Of a stretch of 64,000 bases of DNA, positions 8,988-17,317 are shown piece after piece. Each line of letters starts with the position of its first letter. The stretch's first letter is position 1. The notes below the pieces were generated by a model. The model was not told the origin of the DNA, did not search any database, and saw only the letters and a program-made list of their open reading frames with translations. This DNA is from Neisseriaceae bacterium (GTDB taxonomy: Bacteria; Pseudomonadota; Gammaproteobacteria; Burkholderiales; Chromobacteriaceae), in the NCBI GenBank assembly GCA_027489245.1, contig JAIYAC010000006.1:186001-250000 (forward strand), written 5' to 3'. A program made the position numbers and the translations under genes.

Positions 8988-9596
8988 ATGCAATTAACCC
9001 GCACCATTGCTTCCATCCTCATCGCTGCCGTGGCATTTTCTGCCACCCCCAGCTTCGCAGAGGGTGAAGACGCCCCGCTTCCGGGCGATTTCCAGCCGGC
9101 GCCCCTACCTAAGGCACCCAAAGCCAAACCGTTGAACCTGCCGCCCGTCAGCATCGCCCCTGCCGTAGAAAAAGGCAGCGAGGCGCGTCACAGCACGGCC
9201 AGCAAGGCAAAAACCGCCAAAAAAGCCAGCACCGCCAGCAAGAAAGCCAGCAAAAACAAGCCACAAGCCAGCAAGCCGGGCAGCAAAGTACGCAAGACAA
9301 CACAAGTAGCCCGTACGCAGAAAGCTAGCAAAAAACGCGCCCAAGCAAGCAAAGCCGTAGCCAAACGCCAGAAAACCACGCTGCGCAGCCAGGCCAAAGC
9401 CCGCCAGACAGTACGTAGCAAAAAAGCAACGTTACTGAAACCCAAAACCGTACGCGAGGCAAAACGCAAGAAAACCCGCCAAACCACCCGCCTGCAAAAA
9501 GCAAACAGCCGCCAGGTACAAGCCAGCAAAAAACCGGCAAAGCGCAACAAGGCTGTAAAAAAGACGCGACAGCATCTTGCCAAGCAGAAAAAGTGA
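8988..9596 (+). CDS. secreted or periplasmic lysine/alanine-rich basic protein
   Basis: 202 aa. Residues 1-24 are a clear Sec signal peptide (MQLTRTIASILIAAVAFSAT, cleavage after FAE or nearby). A short acidic/proline stretch follows, and from about residue 65 to the end the chain is almost wholly Lys, Arg, Ala, Ser, Thr and Gln in KKAS/KAS-like repeats. Composition resembles histone H1-like or PhaF tails, but those are cytosolic, whereas this has an export signal. It could bind DNA, LPS or polyanions outside the cytoplasm. No enzyme motif is seen, and the function is unknown. A TACAAT element at 8944 may be its -10 box. Confidence 0.75.
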   Translation: MQLTRTIASILIAAVAFSATPSFAEGEDAPLPGDFQPAPLPKAPKAKPLNLPPVSIAPAVEKGSEARHSTASKAKTAKKASTASKKASKNKPQASKPGSKVRKTTQVARTQKASKKRAQASKAVAKRQKTTLRSQAKARQTVRSKKATLLKPKTVREAKRKKTRQTTRLQKANSRQVQASKKPAKRNKAVKKTRQHLAKQKK

Positions 9597-9616
9597 CGGC
9601 ATAATTTGCCTCCTTC

Positions 9617-9692
9617 GCCGGTGTAGCTCAGTTGGTAGAGCAGCTGACTTGTAATCAGAAGGTCGAGGGTTCGACTCCTTTCTCCGGCACCA
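9617..9692 (+). tRNA. tRNA-Thr (anticodon TGT)
   Basis: A complete 76-nt cloverleaf with encoded CCA. D arm is GCTC...GAGC. The anticodon stem is GCTGA/TCAGA-type with loop CTTGTAA (anticodon TGT at 9650-9652), giving Thr ACN. The T loop is TTCGACT. The acceptor stem has one mismatch: T at position 6 (9622) faces T at position 67 (9683). The remaining six pairs are perfect. A strong terminator follows 6 nt later. Confidence 0.95.
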
Positions 9693-9697
9693 ATACC

Positions 9698-9730
9698 AAA
9701 AACCCCGCACAGTTACTGTGCGGGGTTTTT
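9698..9730. terminator. bidirectional intrinsic terminator
   Basis: Perfect 10-bp stem CCCCGCACAG/CTGTGCGGGG with a 3-nt loop, flanked by A5 on one side and T5 on the other. It serves the tRNA on the plus strand and the ABC exporter gene on the minus strand. Confidence 0.93.
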
Positions 9731-9771
9731 GCATTGCACCGCCACCCCGCCTTACGACAGGGCAGCGACCA

Positions 9772-11568
9772 TCAGGCTGGCTCTACCGCCTCGCCCTCTT
9801 GCTGCAAGCGCCACATTTCCGCATAGCGCCCGCCCTGGGCCAGCAGCTCGCGGTGCGTGCCACGCTCCACAATACGCCCGCCATCCATCACCAGAATGCA
9901 GTCGGCCTCGGCAATGGTGGACAGCCGGTGCGCGATGATCAGCGTGGTACGGTTGGCCGCAATGCTGAGCAGCTCGGCCTGGATGGCCTTTTCGGTGCGC
10001 GAATCCAGCGCACTGGTGGCCTCGTCAAAAATCAGCACCGGCGGGTTTTTCAGAATGGTGCGAGCAATGGCCACGCGCTGCTTCTCACCGCCCGACAGCT
10101 TGAGTCCGCGCTCGCCCACCGTGGTGTCGTAGCCGTCCGGCAGCCCCATCACAAAGTCGTGGATGTGCGCCGAGCGGGCGGCTTCTATTACCTCATCGCG
10201 CGTGGCATCAGGCCGGCCATAGGCAATGTTGTAGTAGATGCTGTCGTTAAACAGTACGGTATCCTGCGGCACGATACCGATATGCGCGCGCAGGCTGTCC
10301 TGGCTGAGTTCGCGCACATCCGTGCCGTTAAAGCGAATGGCCCCGCTGCTGACATCGTAAAAGCGGAACAACAAGCGCGACAGCGTGGACTTGCCCGCGC
10401 CGCTGGCACCCACCACCGCCACGGTATGGCCAGCAGGGATATCAAAGCTGACGTCGTGCAAAATGGTGCGTTTGGCGTCGTAGCCAAAACCCACGCCATC
10501 GAAACGGATCGCCACATCGCGGCTGGCCAAGGGCTGCGCCGACGGGCGGTCTGCCACCTCGGCACCCACATTCAGCAGGGTAAACATGCGCTCCATGTCG
10601 GCAAGCGAGTGGCGGATTTCGCGGTAAACAAAGCCCAGAAAATGCAGCGGTGCCCACAGCTGGGTAATAAAGGTGGCCACCAGCACCACATCCCCCACCG
10701 TCATCTCGCCCTGATTTACGCCGCGTGCGGCCAACCACATGATCAGCGTGACGCCGGTGGCAATGATCACACCCTGCCCCGCATTAAGGAACGATAGCGA
10801 CACCTGGTTCTTGATGGCGGACTGCTCCCACGACGCCAGGTTGCCGTCGTAACGGCGGGTTTCGTAGCCCTCGTTACCAAAGTACTTGACCGTTTCGTAG
10901 TTGATCAGCGCATCAATCGCCTTGCTGTTGGCCTTGGAGTCCAGGTCATTCATGCTGCGGCGGAACACCGTGCGCCACTCGGTAATCACCAGGGTAAACG
11001 CGATGTAGATGGCAATGGTGGCAAAGGTCACCACAGCAAACCAGGCGTTATAGCGATGCAGCAAAATGCCGATTACCAGACCGATCTCCACCAGCGTGGG
11101 CAGGATGTTGAACACGGTAAAGTTCAGCAAAAAGCCGATACCCTTGGTGCCACGCTCGATATCACGGCTCATGCCGCCCGTCTGGCGCTCCAGGTGAAAG
11201 CGCAGGCTCAGGCGGAACAGGTGCGAGAACACCTCGCGCGCCACCGTGCGCACCGCGCCCTGTACCACGCGGGCAAAAATGGCATCGCGCAGCTCGCCCA
11301 GCACACTGGACAGCAGCCGCGCCAGGCCATAGCCCGCCAGGGCCAGCAGCGGCACCACCGCCATGGTGGCCGGCAGCGACAGCTGGTCGACGATATCTTT
11401 CAGGTACAGCGGCGTGGTCACCCCGGCCACCTTGGCCGCAATCAGGCAGGCCAGCGCCAGCAGCACGCGCAGCTTGAAGCGCCACAGATACGGCAGCAGG
11501 GTCTTCAGGGTTTTCAGGTCGTTACGGTCGGTAGGCGGCGGGGTATTGCCGTGGGCAAAATGGCGCAT
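9772..11568 (-). CDS. Atm1-type ABC exporter (fused membrane and ATPase domains)
   Basis: 598 aa half-transporter. Six-helix membrane domain spans about residues 25-320 and contains INYETVKYFGNE, the signature of the Atm1/HMT1 (ABCB7) class. The ATPase domain follows: Walker A GASGAGKST, Q-loop IVPQDTVLFND, signature LSGGEKQR, Walker B VLIFDEATSALD and H-loop AHRL. Atm1 proteins export glutathione-linked sulfur or metal compounds, and bacterial members relate to metal tolerance. The gene runs toward tRNA-Thr and shares its terminator. apaG lies 27 nt upstream on the same strand. Confidence 0.93.
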   Translation of the reverse strand: MRHFAHGNTPPPTDRNDLKTLKTLLPYLWRFKLRVLLALACLIAAKVAGVTTPLYLKDIVDQLSLPATMAVVPLLALAGYGLARLLSSVLGELRDAIFARVVQGAVRTVAREVFSHLFRLSLRFHLERQTGGMSRDIERGTKGIGFLLNFTVFNILPTLVEIGLVIGILLHRYNAWFAVVTFATIAIYIAFTLVITEWRTVFRRSMNDLDSKANSKAIDALINYETVKYFGNEGYETRRYDGNLASWEQSAIKNQVSLSFLNAGQGVIIATGVTLIMWLAARGVNQGEMTVGDVVLVATFITQLWAPLHFLGFVYREIRHSLADMERMFTLLNVGAEVADRPSAQPLASRDVAIRFDGVGFGYDAKRTILHDVSFDIPAGHTVAVVGASGAGKSTLSRLLFRFYDVSSGAIRFNGTDVRELSQDSLRAHIGIVPQDTVLFNDSIYYNIAYGRPDATRDEVIEAARSAHIHDFVMGLPDGYDTTVGERGLKLSGGEKQRVAIARTILKNPPVLIFDEATSALDSRTEKAIQAELLSIAANRTTLIIAHRLSTIAEADCILVMDGGRIVERGTHRELLAQGGRYAEMWRLQQEGEAVEPA

Positions 11569-11595
11569 GCAGGCTTTCGGTGAGTGCGGTGCGGC

Positions 11596-11973
11596 TTAGT
11601 GCAGCACGCGCGGGGCAATCAGGTGGAATTCGGGGATCTCGGCTTCAAAGGCATGGCCATCGTCGGCTTCCATCTGGTAGCTGCCGCGCATGGTGCCGTA
11701 CGGGGTCGTCAGCGCCGAGCCGCTGGTATAGCTATAGCTTTCGCCTGGCTGCAGGTGCGGGTGTTCGCCGATCACGCCCATGCCGCGCACCTCCTGCACC
11801 TTGCCGTTGGCGTCGGTAATCACCCAGTGGCGCGACAGCAGCCTGGCCGGCTGCTCGCCGGTATTCTTGATGGTGATGCGATAGGCAAAGGCGTAGCGGT
11901 CTGCCGCCACGCTGGAGTGCTGCTCCTGGTAGATAGCCTCGGCCGATACGGTGATATGGTATTTCTGGCTCAC
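11596..11973 (-). CDS. apaG: ApaG protein
   Basis: 125 aa, the normal ApaG length. The sequence shows the fibronectin-III-like ApaG fold hallmarks: YRITIKNTGEQPARLLSRHW, VRGMGVIGEHPHLQPGESYSY and the C-terminal MRGSYQMEADDG. Function is poorly defined (Co/Mg-related phenotypes; related to F-box associated domains). GTG at 11973 is the best start: it gives VSQKYHITV and has GGAC 6 nt upstream. An upstream ATG at 12000 would add nine unusual residues. Confidence 0.92.
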   Translation of the reverse strand: MSQKYHITVSAEAIYQEQHSSVAADRYAFAYRITIKNTGEQPARLLSRHWVITDANGKVQEVRGMGVIGEHPHLQPGESYSYTSGSALTTPYGTMRGSYQMEADDGHAFEAEIPEFHLIAPRVLH

Positions 11974-12110
11974 GATAAGTCCTTTGATGCGGGCGGCCAA
12001 CTACTGGCCGCCACAGCGCGATACGAAGGCTAATTGTACGCCACGCATCGCGCCGGCGGGGGCGATCGCTTACAATGGCGCCCATTTCCAGCCCTGCCCA
12101 CCATACCGCC

Positions 12111-12797
12111 ATGAGCCAATTCCGTATTGCACCGTCCATCCTGTCTGCCGACTTTGCCCGCCTGGGCGAGGAAGTGCGCAATGTCATTGCCGCTGGCGCC
12201 GACATCATCCACTTCGACGTGATGGACAACCACTACGTACCCAACCTCACCATGGGCCCGATGTTCTGCGAGGCGATTCGCCCGCACAGCAGCGCCCCCA
12301 TCGACGTGCACCTGATGGTGAAGCCGGTAGACGCACTGGCCGCCGCCTTTGCCAAGGCCGGCGCCGACATCATTACCTTCCACCCGGAAGGCTCCGAGCA
12401 CATCGACCGCACCCTAGGCCTGATCAAGGAAGCGGGCTGTAAAGCCGGCCTGGTATTCAACCCGGCCACCCCGCTGAGCTACCTGGACCACGTCATGGAC
12501 AAAATCGACATGGTGCTGATCATGTCGGTGAACCCCGGCTTTGGCGGCCAGAAGTTCATCCCGCACGCGCTGGAAAAAGTGCGCGCCGCACGCCAGCGCA
12601 TCGATGAATACACCGCCAAGCACGGCGGCGAAATCTGGCTGGAAGTGGACGGCGGCGTGAAAGTGGACAACATCGCCGAGATTGCCGCCGCCGGTGCCGA
12701 CACCTTTGTCGCCGGCAGCGCCATCTACAACACGCCAGACTACAAAGCCACCATCGATGCCATGCGCGCCGAGCTGGCCAAGGTTGGCCGCGCGTGA
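12111..12797 (+). CDS. rpe: ribulose-phosphate 3-epimerase
   Basis: 228 aa TIM barrel that interconverts ribulose 5-phosphate and xylulose 5-phosphate in the pentose phosphate pathway. Starts [21 protein letters not shown]; metal ligands and catalytic residues fall in [17 protein letters not shown] and DVHLMV; phosphate loop [10 protein letters not shown] and DGGVKVDN are intact. An earlier in-frame ATG (12075) is rejected because the family start is at 12111. The 3' end overlaps the next gene and includes a GTTGGCCGC repeat copy. Confidence 0.96.
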   Translation: MSQFRIAPSILSADFARLGEEVRNVIAAGADIIHFDVMDNHYVPNLTMGPMFCEAIRPHSSAPIDVHLMVKPVDALAAAFAKAGADIITFHPEGSEHIDRTLGLIKEAGCKAGLVFNPATPLSYLDHVMDKIDMVLIMSVNPGFGGQKFIPHALEKVRAARQRIDEYTAKHGGEIWLEVDGGVKVDNIAEIAAAGADTFVAGSAIYNTPDYKATIDAMRAELAKVGRA

Positions 12798-13522
12798 ACG
12801 GCTACATCGTCACCGGTGCCTCGCGCGGGCTAGGCGCCGCGCTGGTGGCGCAGCTGCTGGCCGACGGCGGCCGCGTGGTAGCCATTGCCCGTGACTGCAG
12901 CCCGCTGCCGGCACACCCGCAGCTGGCCACCATCGACGCGGACCTGGCCGACGGCCACCTGCTGCCACTACTGGCCGAGCGCGCACTGGCGCAGCTGGCC
13001 AGCTGCAGCAGCCTGACGCTGATCAACAACGCCGGCACCGTGCAACCCATCGCCAGCATCGGCAGCTTTGCCGACGGCGTAGCCGAGCAGGCCCTGGCGC
13101 TGAACCTGACCGCCCCCATCGTGCTGTGCAATGCCTTTGTGGCGCACACTGCCGGCTTTGGCGGCCCGCGCCACGTGCTGAACATCTCGTCTGGCGCGGC
13201 GGCCAACGCCTACCCCGGCTGGGCCGTGTACTGCGCCAGCAAAGCCGGGCTCGACCACTTCACCCGTACCCTGGCGCTAGAACAGCAGGCTGCGGCCAAC
13301 CCTGTACTGGCGGTATCGCTCTACCCCGGCGTGGTGGATACCGGCATGCAGGGCGAGATTCGCGCTGCCGACCCGGCGCATTTCCCCAACCTGCCGCGCT
13401 TTACCGCGCTGAAGGCCGAAGGGCAGCTGACCCAGCCCGCTGACTGCGCCGCGGCCATTTGCCGCTACCTGCATAGCGCTGGCTTTGGTCAGCAGGCGGT
13501 GGCGGATATTCGCCTGCTGTAG
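12794..13522 (+). CDS. short-chain dehydrogenase/reductase
   Basis: 242 aa Rossmann enzyme. Cofactor motif TGASRGLG sits at residues 7-14, the NNAG motif (LINNAGT) near 77, the catalytic Ser in [13 protein letters not shown] and the YCASK catalytic Tyr/Lys near 145. It resembles the sepiapterin/benzil reductase group (YueD-like), so a small carbonyl substrate with NADPH is likely. Start is a GTG overlapping the rpe stop (GTGA), so translation is coupled to rpe. Confidence 0.88.
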   Translation: MNGYIVTGASRGLGAALVAQLLADGGRVVAIARDCSPLPAHPQLATIDADLADGHLLPLLAERALAQLASCSSLTLINNAGTVQPIASIGSFADGVAEQALALNLTAPIVLCNAFVAHTAGFGGPRHVLNISSGAAANAYPGWAVYCASKAGLDHFTRTLALEQQAAANPVLAVSLYPGVVDTGMQGEIRAADPAHFPNLPRFTALKAEGQLTQPADCAAAICRYLHSAGFGQQAVADIRLL

Positions 13523-13541
13523 TCAGGCTGGCCCCGCATGC

Positions 13542-13579
13542 AAAAAAGCCGCCCACTTAAGTAAGTGGGCGGCTTTTTT
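13542..13579. terminator. bidirectional terminator between convergent genes
   Basis: Long perfect hairpin: AAAAAAGCCGCCCACTTA pairs with TAAGTGGGCGGCTTTTTT. It serves the SDR gene on the plus strand and the lipoprotein gene on the minus strand. Confidence 0.95.
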
Positions 13580-13593
13580 GCGCTCATAGCGGC

Positions 13594-14748
13594 TTAATTC
13601 ACTTTTTTAGCCTGCGGCTTGCGCGGCTTGGCCTTGGCTGTAGCCTTGGCTGTAGCCTTGGCTGCAGCCTTGGGTGGTACCGGCACGGCTTCGGCCGGAG
13701 CAGCGGCGGCGGCAGCATCAGCTACCTCTGGCTCGGCGGCCTCGGCGGCTGCCTCGCCATCATGTTTGCCCGTGATGCCATCAAACCACGACGGCGCCTT
13801 GAGCTCGTCCAGCGTCAGCACGTTGGCCGCAGTGGGCACCACGGTAAACACCGGCTGGCCGTGGTTACGCATGGCCATGTTCGTGCGCAGGGTCAGGCTG
13901 AAGCCTTTGAGCTTGGGCACGCGCAGCGTGCGTTGCTCTTCCATGGCCAGCAGCTTGGCCTTGCTGTCCACCAGCAGCTCGGTCTGGCTGTCGGATGCCA
14001 GCTCGCCCTGCGTCTTGGCTACCTCGTTGGACAGCACGTCTGCGAATGCCTGCACCTCCTTGCTGGCGCTGTGGCGTTTCACGCGGGCGGCGACTTCTTG
14101 CAGCATGGCACGGCCTAGCTGCGCATCGGCTGCCGGGTCCAGCGTGAGGCGAATGCGGTAGCTGGCGCCCTTCTGGCGGTCGCTCTCGCTCAGCGGCTGG
14201 AAGGTGAAGGCTTTTTTATCCACCGCAGCGTAAGCCGCGCCAATAATCAGCGGCAGGTCGCGCATCACGGCATCCACCGGAATGTCCGCTACCTTATCCT
14301 GCGGCGCATTGAGCTTCAGCAGCTTGCCGTGCAGCTGTGGCAGCGCCAGGTCAAGCGCTGAGGCATCCACCCAGGCGGTCAAGGTATTCAGCTGGAACAG
14401 CATGGGCACGCGCACCCAGCTTTCCACATTGGGCCGCGCAAAGCGGAAGGTCGGCACCAGCTCGATACGGCTGGCTGGGATATCTACCGCACCGCGCATA
14501 TCAAAGCTGAACGAGCGCGCCACGTCTTTTACCAGCTCAGGCGGGGCCAGGCTGCCCAGCTCGGCCGGGATGTCCAGGTCGCTGATGCGCAGGGTGCCGT
14601 CAAAGTTGTAGCGGGCGTCCAGGCTGCTTTGCTGCAGGGTGTAAATGGCGGCATCGTCTGCGGTCTTGTTGGCCAGCGGCGATGTTGCGCAGCCGGCCAG
14701 CGCCAGGCTAGCCACCACAGGCAGGCAGATTCGGGTAATAAAAGGCAT
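13594..14748 (-). CDS. uncharacterised lipoprotein with Ala/Lys-rich tail
   Basis: 384 aa. Signal peptide with lipobox LAGC (MPFITRICLPVVASLALAGC), so a membrane-anchored periplasmic protein is expected. The body to about residue 320 has amphipathic beta-like segments (FDMRGAVDIPASRIELVP and similar) and a predicted helical stretch, with no family I recognise. The tail is Ala/Glu rich, then ends in a basic KATAKATAKAKPRK repeat; DNA for KATA is tandemly repeated near 13630-13670. ATG 14748 has GGGAGAG 4-5 nt ahead. The longer upstream reading frame lacks a sensible start. Confidence 0.75.
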   Translation of the reverse strand: MPFITRICLPVVASLALAGCATSPLANKTADDAAIYTLQQSSLDARYNFDGTLRISDLDIPAELGSLAPPELVKDVARSFSFDMRGAVDIPASRIELVPTFRFARPNVESWVRVPMLFQLNTLTAWVDASALDLALPQLHGKLLKLNAPQDKVADIPVDAVMRDLPLIIGAAYAAVDKKAFTFQPLSESDRQKGASYRIRLTLDPAADAQLGRAMLQEVAARVKRHSASKEVQAFADVLSNEVAKTQGELASDSQTELLVDSKAKLLAMEEQRTLRVPKLKGFSLTLRTNMAMRNHGQPVFTVVPTAANVLTLDELKAPSWFDGITGKHDGEAAAEAAEPEVADAAAAAAPAEAVPVPPKAAAKATAKATAKAKPRKPQAKKVN

Positions 14749-14917
14749 GACACTCTCCCGGGCAGCCACGGCCACCCTTGCTGCAGCAGTGCGGGCCAGG
14801 CCGCGCCACCATGACAAAAGAAAGTGCGCATCATAAAGAAGCCACCGCGCCGGCACAAGGCGCAAGGGCGGGCATCCTGTACAATGATGGCCATTTCTAT
14901 TGCCACCCTGCACTGCC

Positions 14918-15613
14918 ATGAACCTGAAACACATCAAAGCCATCGCCTTCGACCTGGACGGCACCCTGGTCGACTCCATTGCCGACCTGGCCGCCAGCGC
15001 CAACGCCATGCGCCAGGCACTGGGCCTGCCCCCACTGGACGCCGAGCGCATCAAAAGCCACGTGGGCGACGGCGTCGCCAGCCTGGTACACCGTGCGCTG
15101 ACCGACGACAAAGACGGCCAGGCCGACGAAGCGCTGTGGGCGCAGGGCTTCACGCTGTTTATCCAGCACTACCGCGCCAACCTCACCACCCACACCCGCA
15201 TGTACCCCGGCGTGGCAGAAAGCCTGAACCTGCTGCGCAGCCTGGAGCTGCCACTGGTGGTGATTACCAACAAATCGCACCGCCTGGCCGTGCCGCTGCT
15301 GGCCGAGCTGGGCATCGACACGGCCTTCAGTATGATTCTGGGCGGCGACAGCCTGGCCGAGAAAAAACCGTCGGCACTGCCGCTACTGCACGCCGCCGCC
15401 GTACTGAACGTGAAGCCGCAAGAGATGATCATGGTAGGCGATTCGGAAAACGACATCCTGTGCGCCAACAAAGCCGGTGCGCTGGCGGTGGCAGTCAGCT
15501 ACGGCTACCGCGATGCGGCCAAGCTGGGTGCCGACCTGGTGGTGGATAGCCTGGTAGACCTGTTTGCCCTGCTGAAAAAATCGGCCGACCCGCACGCCAA
15601 CGTGCGCATGTAA
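14918..15613 (+). CDS. gph: phosphoglycolate phosphatase (HAD family)
   Basis: 231 aa HAD hydrolase. Motif I FDLDGTLVDS (Asp nucleophile and acid), motif II VVITNKS, a lysine in AEKKPS and motif III MVGDSENDI are all intact, with an alpha-helical cap between about residues 16 and 85 as in Gph. It removes 2-phosphoglycolate formed in DNA repair or metabolism. It lies upstream of trpE as in many beta- and gammaproteobacteria. TACAAT at 14880 may be a -10 element. Confidence 0.92.
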   Translation: MNLKHIKAIAFDLDGTLVDSIADLAASANAMRQALGLPPLDAERIKSHVGDGVASLVHRALTDDKDGQADEALWAQGFTLFIQHYRANLTTHTRMYPGVAESLNLLRSLELPLVVITNKSHRLAVPLLAELGIDTAFSMILGGDSLAEKKPSALPLLHAAAVLNVKPQEMIMVGDSENDILCANKAGALAVAVSYGYRDAAKLGADLVVDSLVDLFALLKKSADPHANVRM

Positions 15614-15701
15614 TGCTGCAGCGCCGCGCCGCCTGTACGGCGGCCGGCTTTTGCGACACAATAGCCGCGCATACCGACAACATTCCCCCGCTGCCGACAT
15701 C

Positions 15702-15779
15702 ATGAAATTCCTGCCCAATCGTGCCAGCTGGCGATGGCAAAGCCCAGCCCGCCGCCGCCCATCCTACGAACCCAACTGA
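15702..15779 (+). CDS. possible leader peptide upstream of trpE
   Basis: A 25-codon [21 protein letters not shown] followed by RPSYEPN, ends 17 nt before the trpE start. Two Trp codons lie close together (codons 10 and 12), as expected of a Trp-sensing leader. However, there is no good ribosome site and no terminator hairpin fits between it and trpE. If real, control would have to be by translational coupling or Rho rather than classical attenuation. It may also be chance. Confidence 0.35.
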   Translation: MKFLPNRASWRWQSPARRRPSYEPN

Positions 15780-15796
15780 CACCATTGGACACCCGC

Positions 15797-17260
15797 ATGA
15801 CACCGCAAGCTTTCAACGAGCTGGCCCAGGCCGGCTATAACCGCATCCCCGTTACCCTCGAACTGTTTGCCGACCTGGACACCCCGCTGTCGGTGTACCT
15901 GAAGCTGGCCAACCAGCCCTATTCCTACCTGCTGGAATCGGTGGTAGGTGGCGAGCGCTCGGGCCGCTACTCGTTCATCGGCCTGCCGGCCACCACCCGC
16001 CTGCGCGTGCAAGGCCACAGCGTGCAGGTGGAATACGGTGACAAAGTCATCGAGCGCTACGAGGGCAACCCGCTGACCTTTATCGAAGAGTTCAGCCAGC
16101 GCTTTAACACCCCGCCCATCGACGGCCTGCCGCGCTTTACCGGCGGCCTGGTGGGCTACTTTGGCTACGACACCGTACGCTACGTGGAGCGCCGCCTGGC
16201 GGCCACACAAAAGCCCGACCCGGTAGGCACGCCCGATATTCTGCTGATGCTGTCCGAAGAGCTGGCCGTAGTCGACAACCTGTCCGGCAAACTCTACCTG
16301 GTGGTGTACGCCGACCCGGCGGTGCCCAACGCCCTGCCCAAGGCCAATGCCCGCCTGGCGCAGCTGCGCGCCCGCCTGCGCGACAACGTGGCCATTCCGC
16401 TGTCGCTGCCGTCTACCGCCACCACTGCACAAAGCGAATACGGCGAAGAGGCGTTCAAACGCGACGTCGCCAACGCCAAGCACTACATTCTGGATGGCGA
16501 CATCATGCAGGTGGTGCTGGCGCAGCGCATGAGCATGCCGTTTAGCGACTCGCCGCTGTCGCTGTACCGCGCGCTGCGCAGCCTGAACCCGTCGCCGTAC
16601 ATGTTCTTCTACCACTTCGACGACTTCCACGTGGTGGGCGCCTCGCCGGAAATCCTGGTGCGCCGTGAAAACGACACCGTCACCGTGCGCCCCATCGCCG
16701 GCACCCGCCCGCGCGGTAAGACCCGCGACGAAGACCAGGCGCTGGCAGAAGACCTGCTGGCCGACCCGAAAGAAATCGCCGAGCACGTGATGCTGATGGA
16801 CCTGGGCCGCAACGACGTTGGCCGCGTGGCCGACACCGGCAGCGTGAAGATCACCGACAATATGGTGATCGAGCGCTACTCGCACGTGATGCACATCGTG
16901 TCCAGCGTGGAAGGCACGGTCAAACCTGATGTGTCCAATATCGACATCCTGAAAGCCACCTTCCCAGCTGGCACCCTGTCCGGCGCGCCAAAGGTGCGTG
17001 CCATGGAAATCATCGACGAGTTCGAGCCCACCAAGCGTGGCGTGTACGGCGGTGCCGTCGGCTACCTGGGCTTTACCGGCGACATGGACCTGGCCATTGC
17101 CATCCGCACCGCCGTGATCAAGAACGAGGTGCTATACGTGCAGTCCGGCGCCGGCGTGGTGGCCGACTCGGTACCGCAGTCGGAATGGGAAGAAACGCAA
17201 AACAAGGCCCGCGCCGTGGTGCGCGCCGCCCAACTGGTGCAAAGCGGCCTGGACGCCTGA
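15797..17260 (+). CDS. trpE: anthranilate synthase component I
   Basis: 487 aa, typical TrpE length. Chorismate-binding domain motifs are intact: [57 protein letters not shown] and GAVGYLGF near the C-terminus. The N-terminal LLES segment for tryptophan feedback binding is present ([19 protein letters not shown]). The enzyme uses glutamine-derived ammonia from TrpG, which is not adjacent here because a terminator follows at once. Start 15797 has GGAC 7 nt upstream. Confidence 0.96.
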   Translation: MTPQAFNELAQAGYNRIPVTLELFADLDTPLSVYLKLANQPYSYLLESVVGGERSGRYSFIGLPATTRLRVQGHSVQVEYGDKVIERYEGNPLTFIEEFSQRFNTPPIDGLPRFTGGLVGYFGYDTVRYVERRLAATQKPDPVGTPDILLMLSEELAVVDNLSGKLYLVVYADPAVPNALPKANARLAQLRARLRDNVAIPLSLPSTATTAQSEYGEEAFKRDVANAKHYILDGDIMQVVLAQRMSMPFSDSPLSLYRALRSLNPSPYMFFYHFDDFHVVGASPEILVRRENDTVTVRPIAGTRPRGKTRDEDQALAEDLLADPKEIAEHVMLMDLGRNDVGRVADTGSVKITDNMVIERYSHVMHIVSSVEGTVKPDVSNIDILKATFPAGTLSGAPKVRAMEIIDEFEPTKRGVYGGAVGYLGFTGDMDLAIAIRTAVIKNEVLYVQSGAGVVADSVPQSEWEETQNKARAVVRAAQLVQSGLDA

Positions 17261-17286
17261 CACCCCGCGCTGCGGCCAACCTTTTC

Positions 17287-17311
17287 GCAGCCCGCCATTG
17301 GCGGGCTTTTT
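17287..17311 (+). terminator. intrinsic terminator after trpE
   Basis: AGCCCGCC/GGCGGGCT stem with a 3-nt loop and T5. It lies 26 nt after the trpE stop, just past a GCGGCCAAC repeat copy at 17272, and shows trpE is a single-gene unit at its 3' end. Confidence 0.9.
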
Positions 17312-17317
17312 CATGGC

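Noticed and set aside
15614..15796. Classical trp attenuator
   Set aside because: No terminator hairpin with a T tract lies between the Trp-containing ORF and trpE.
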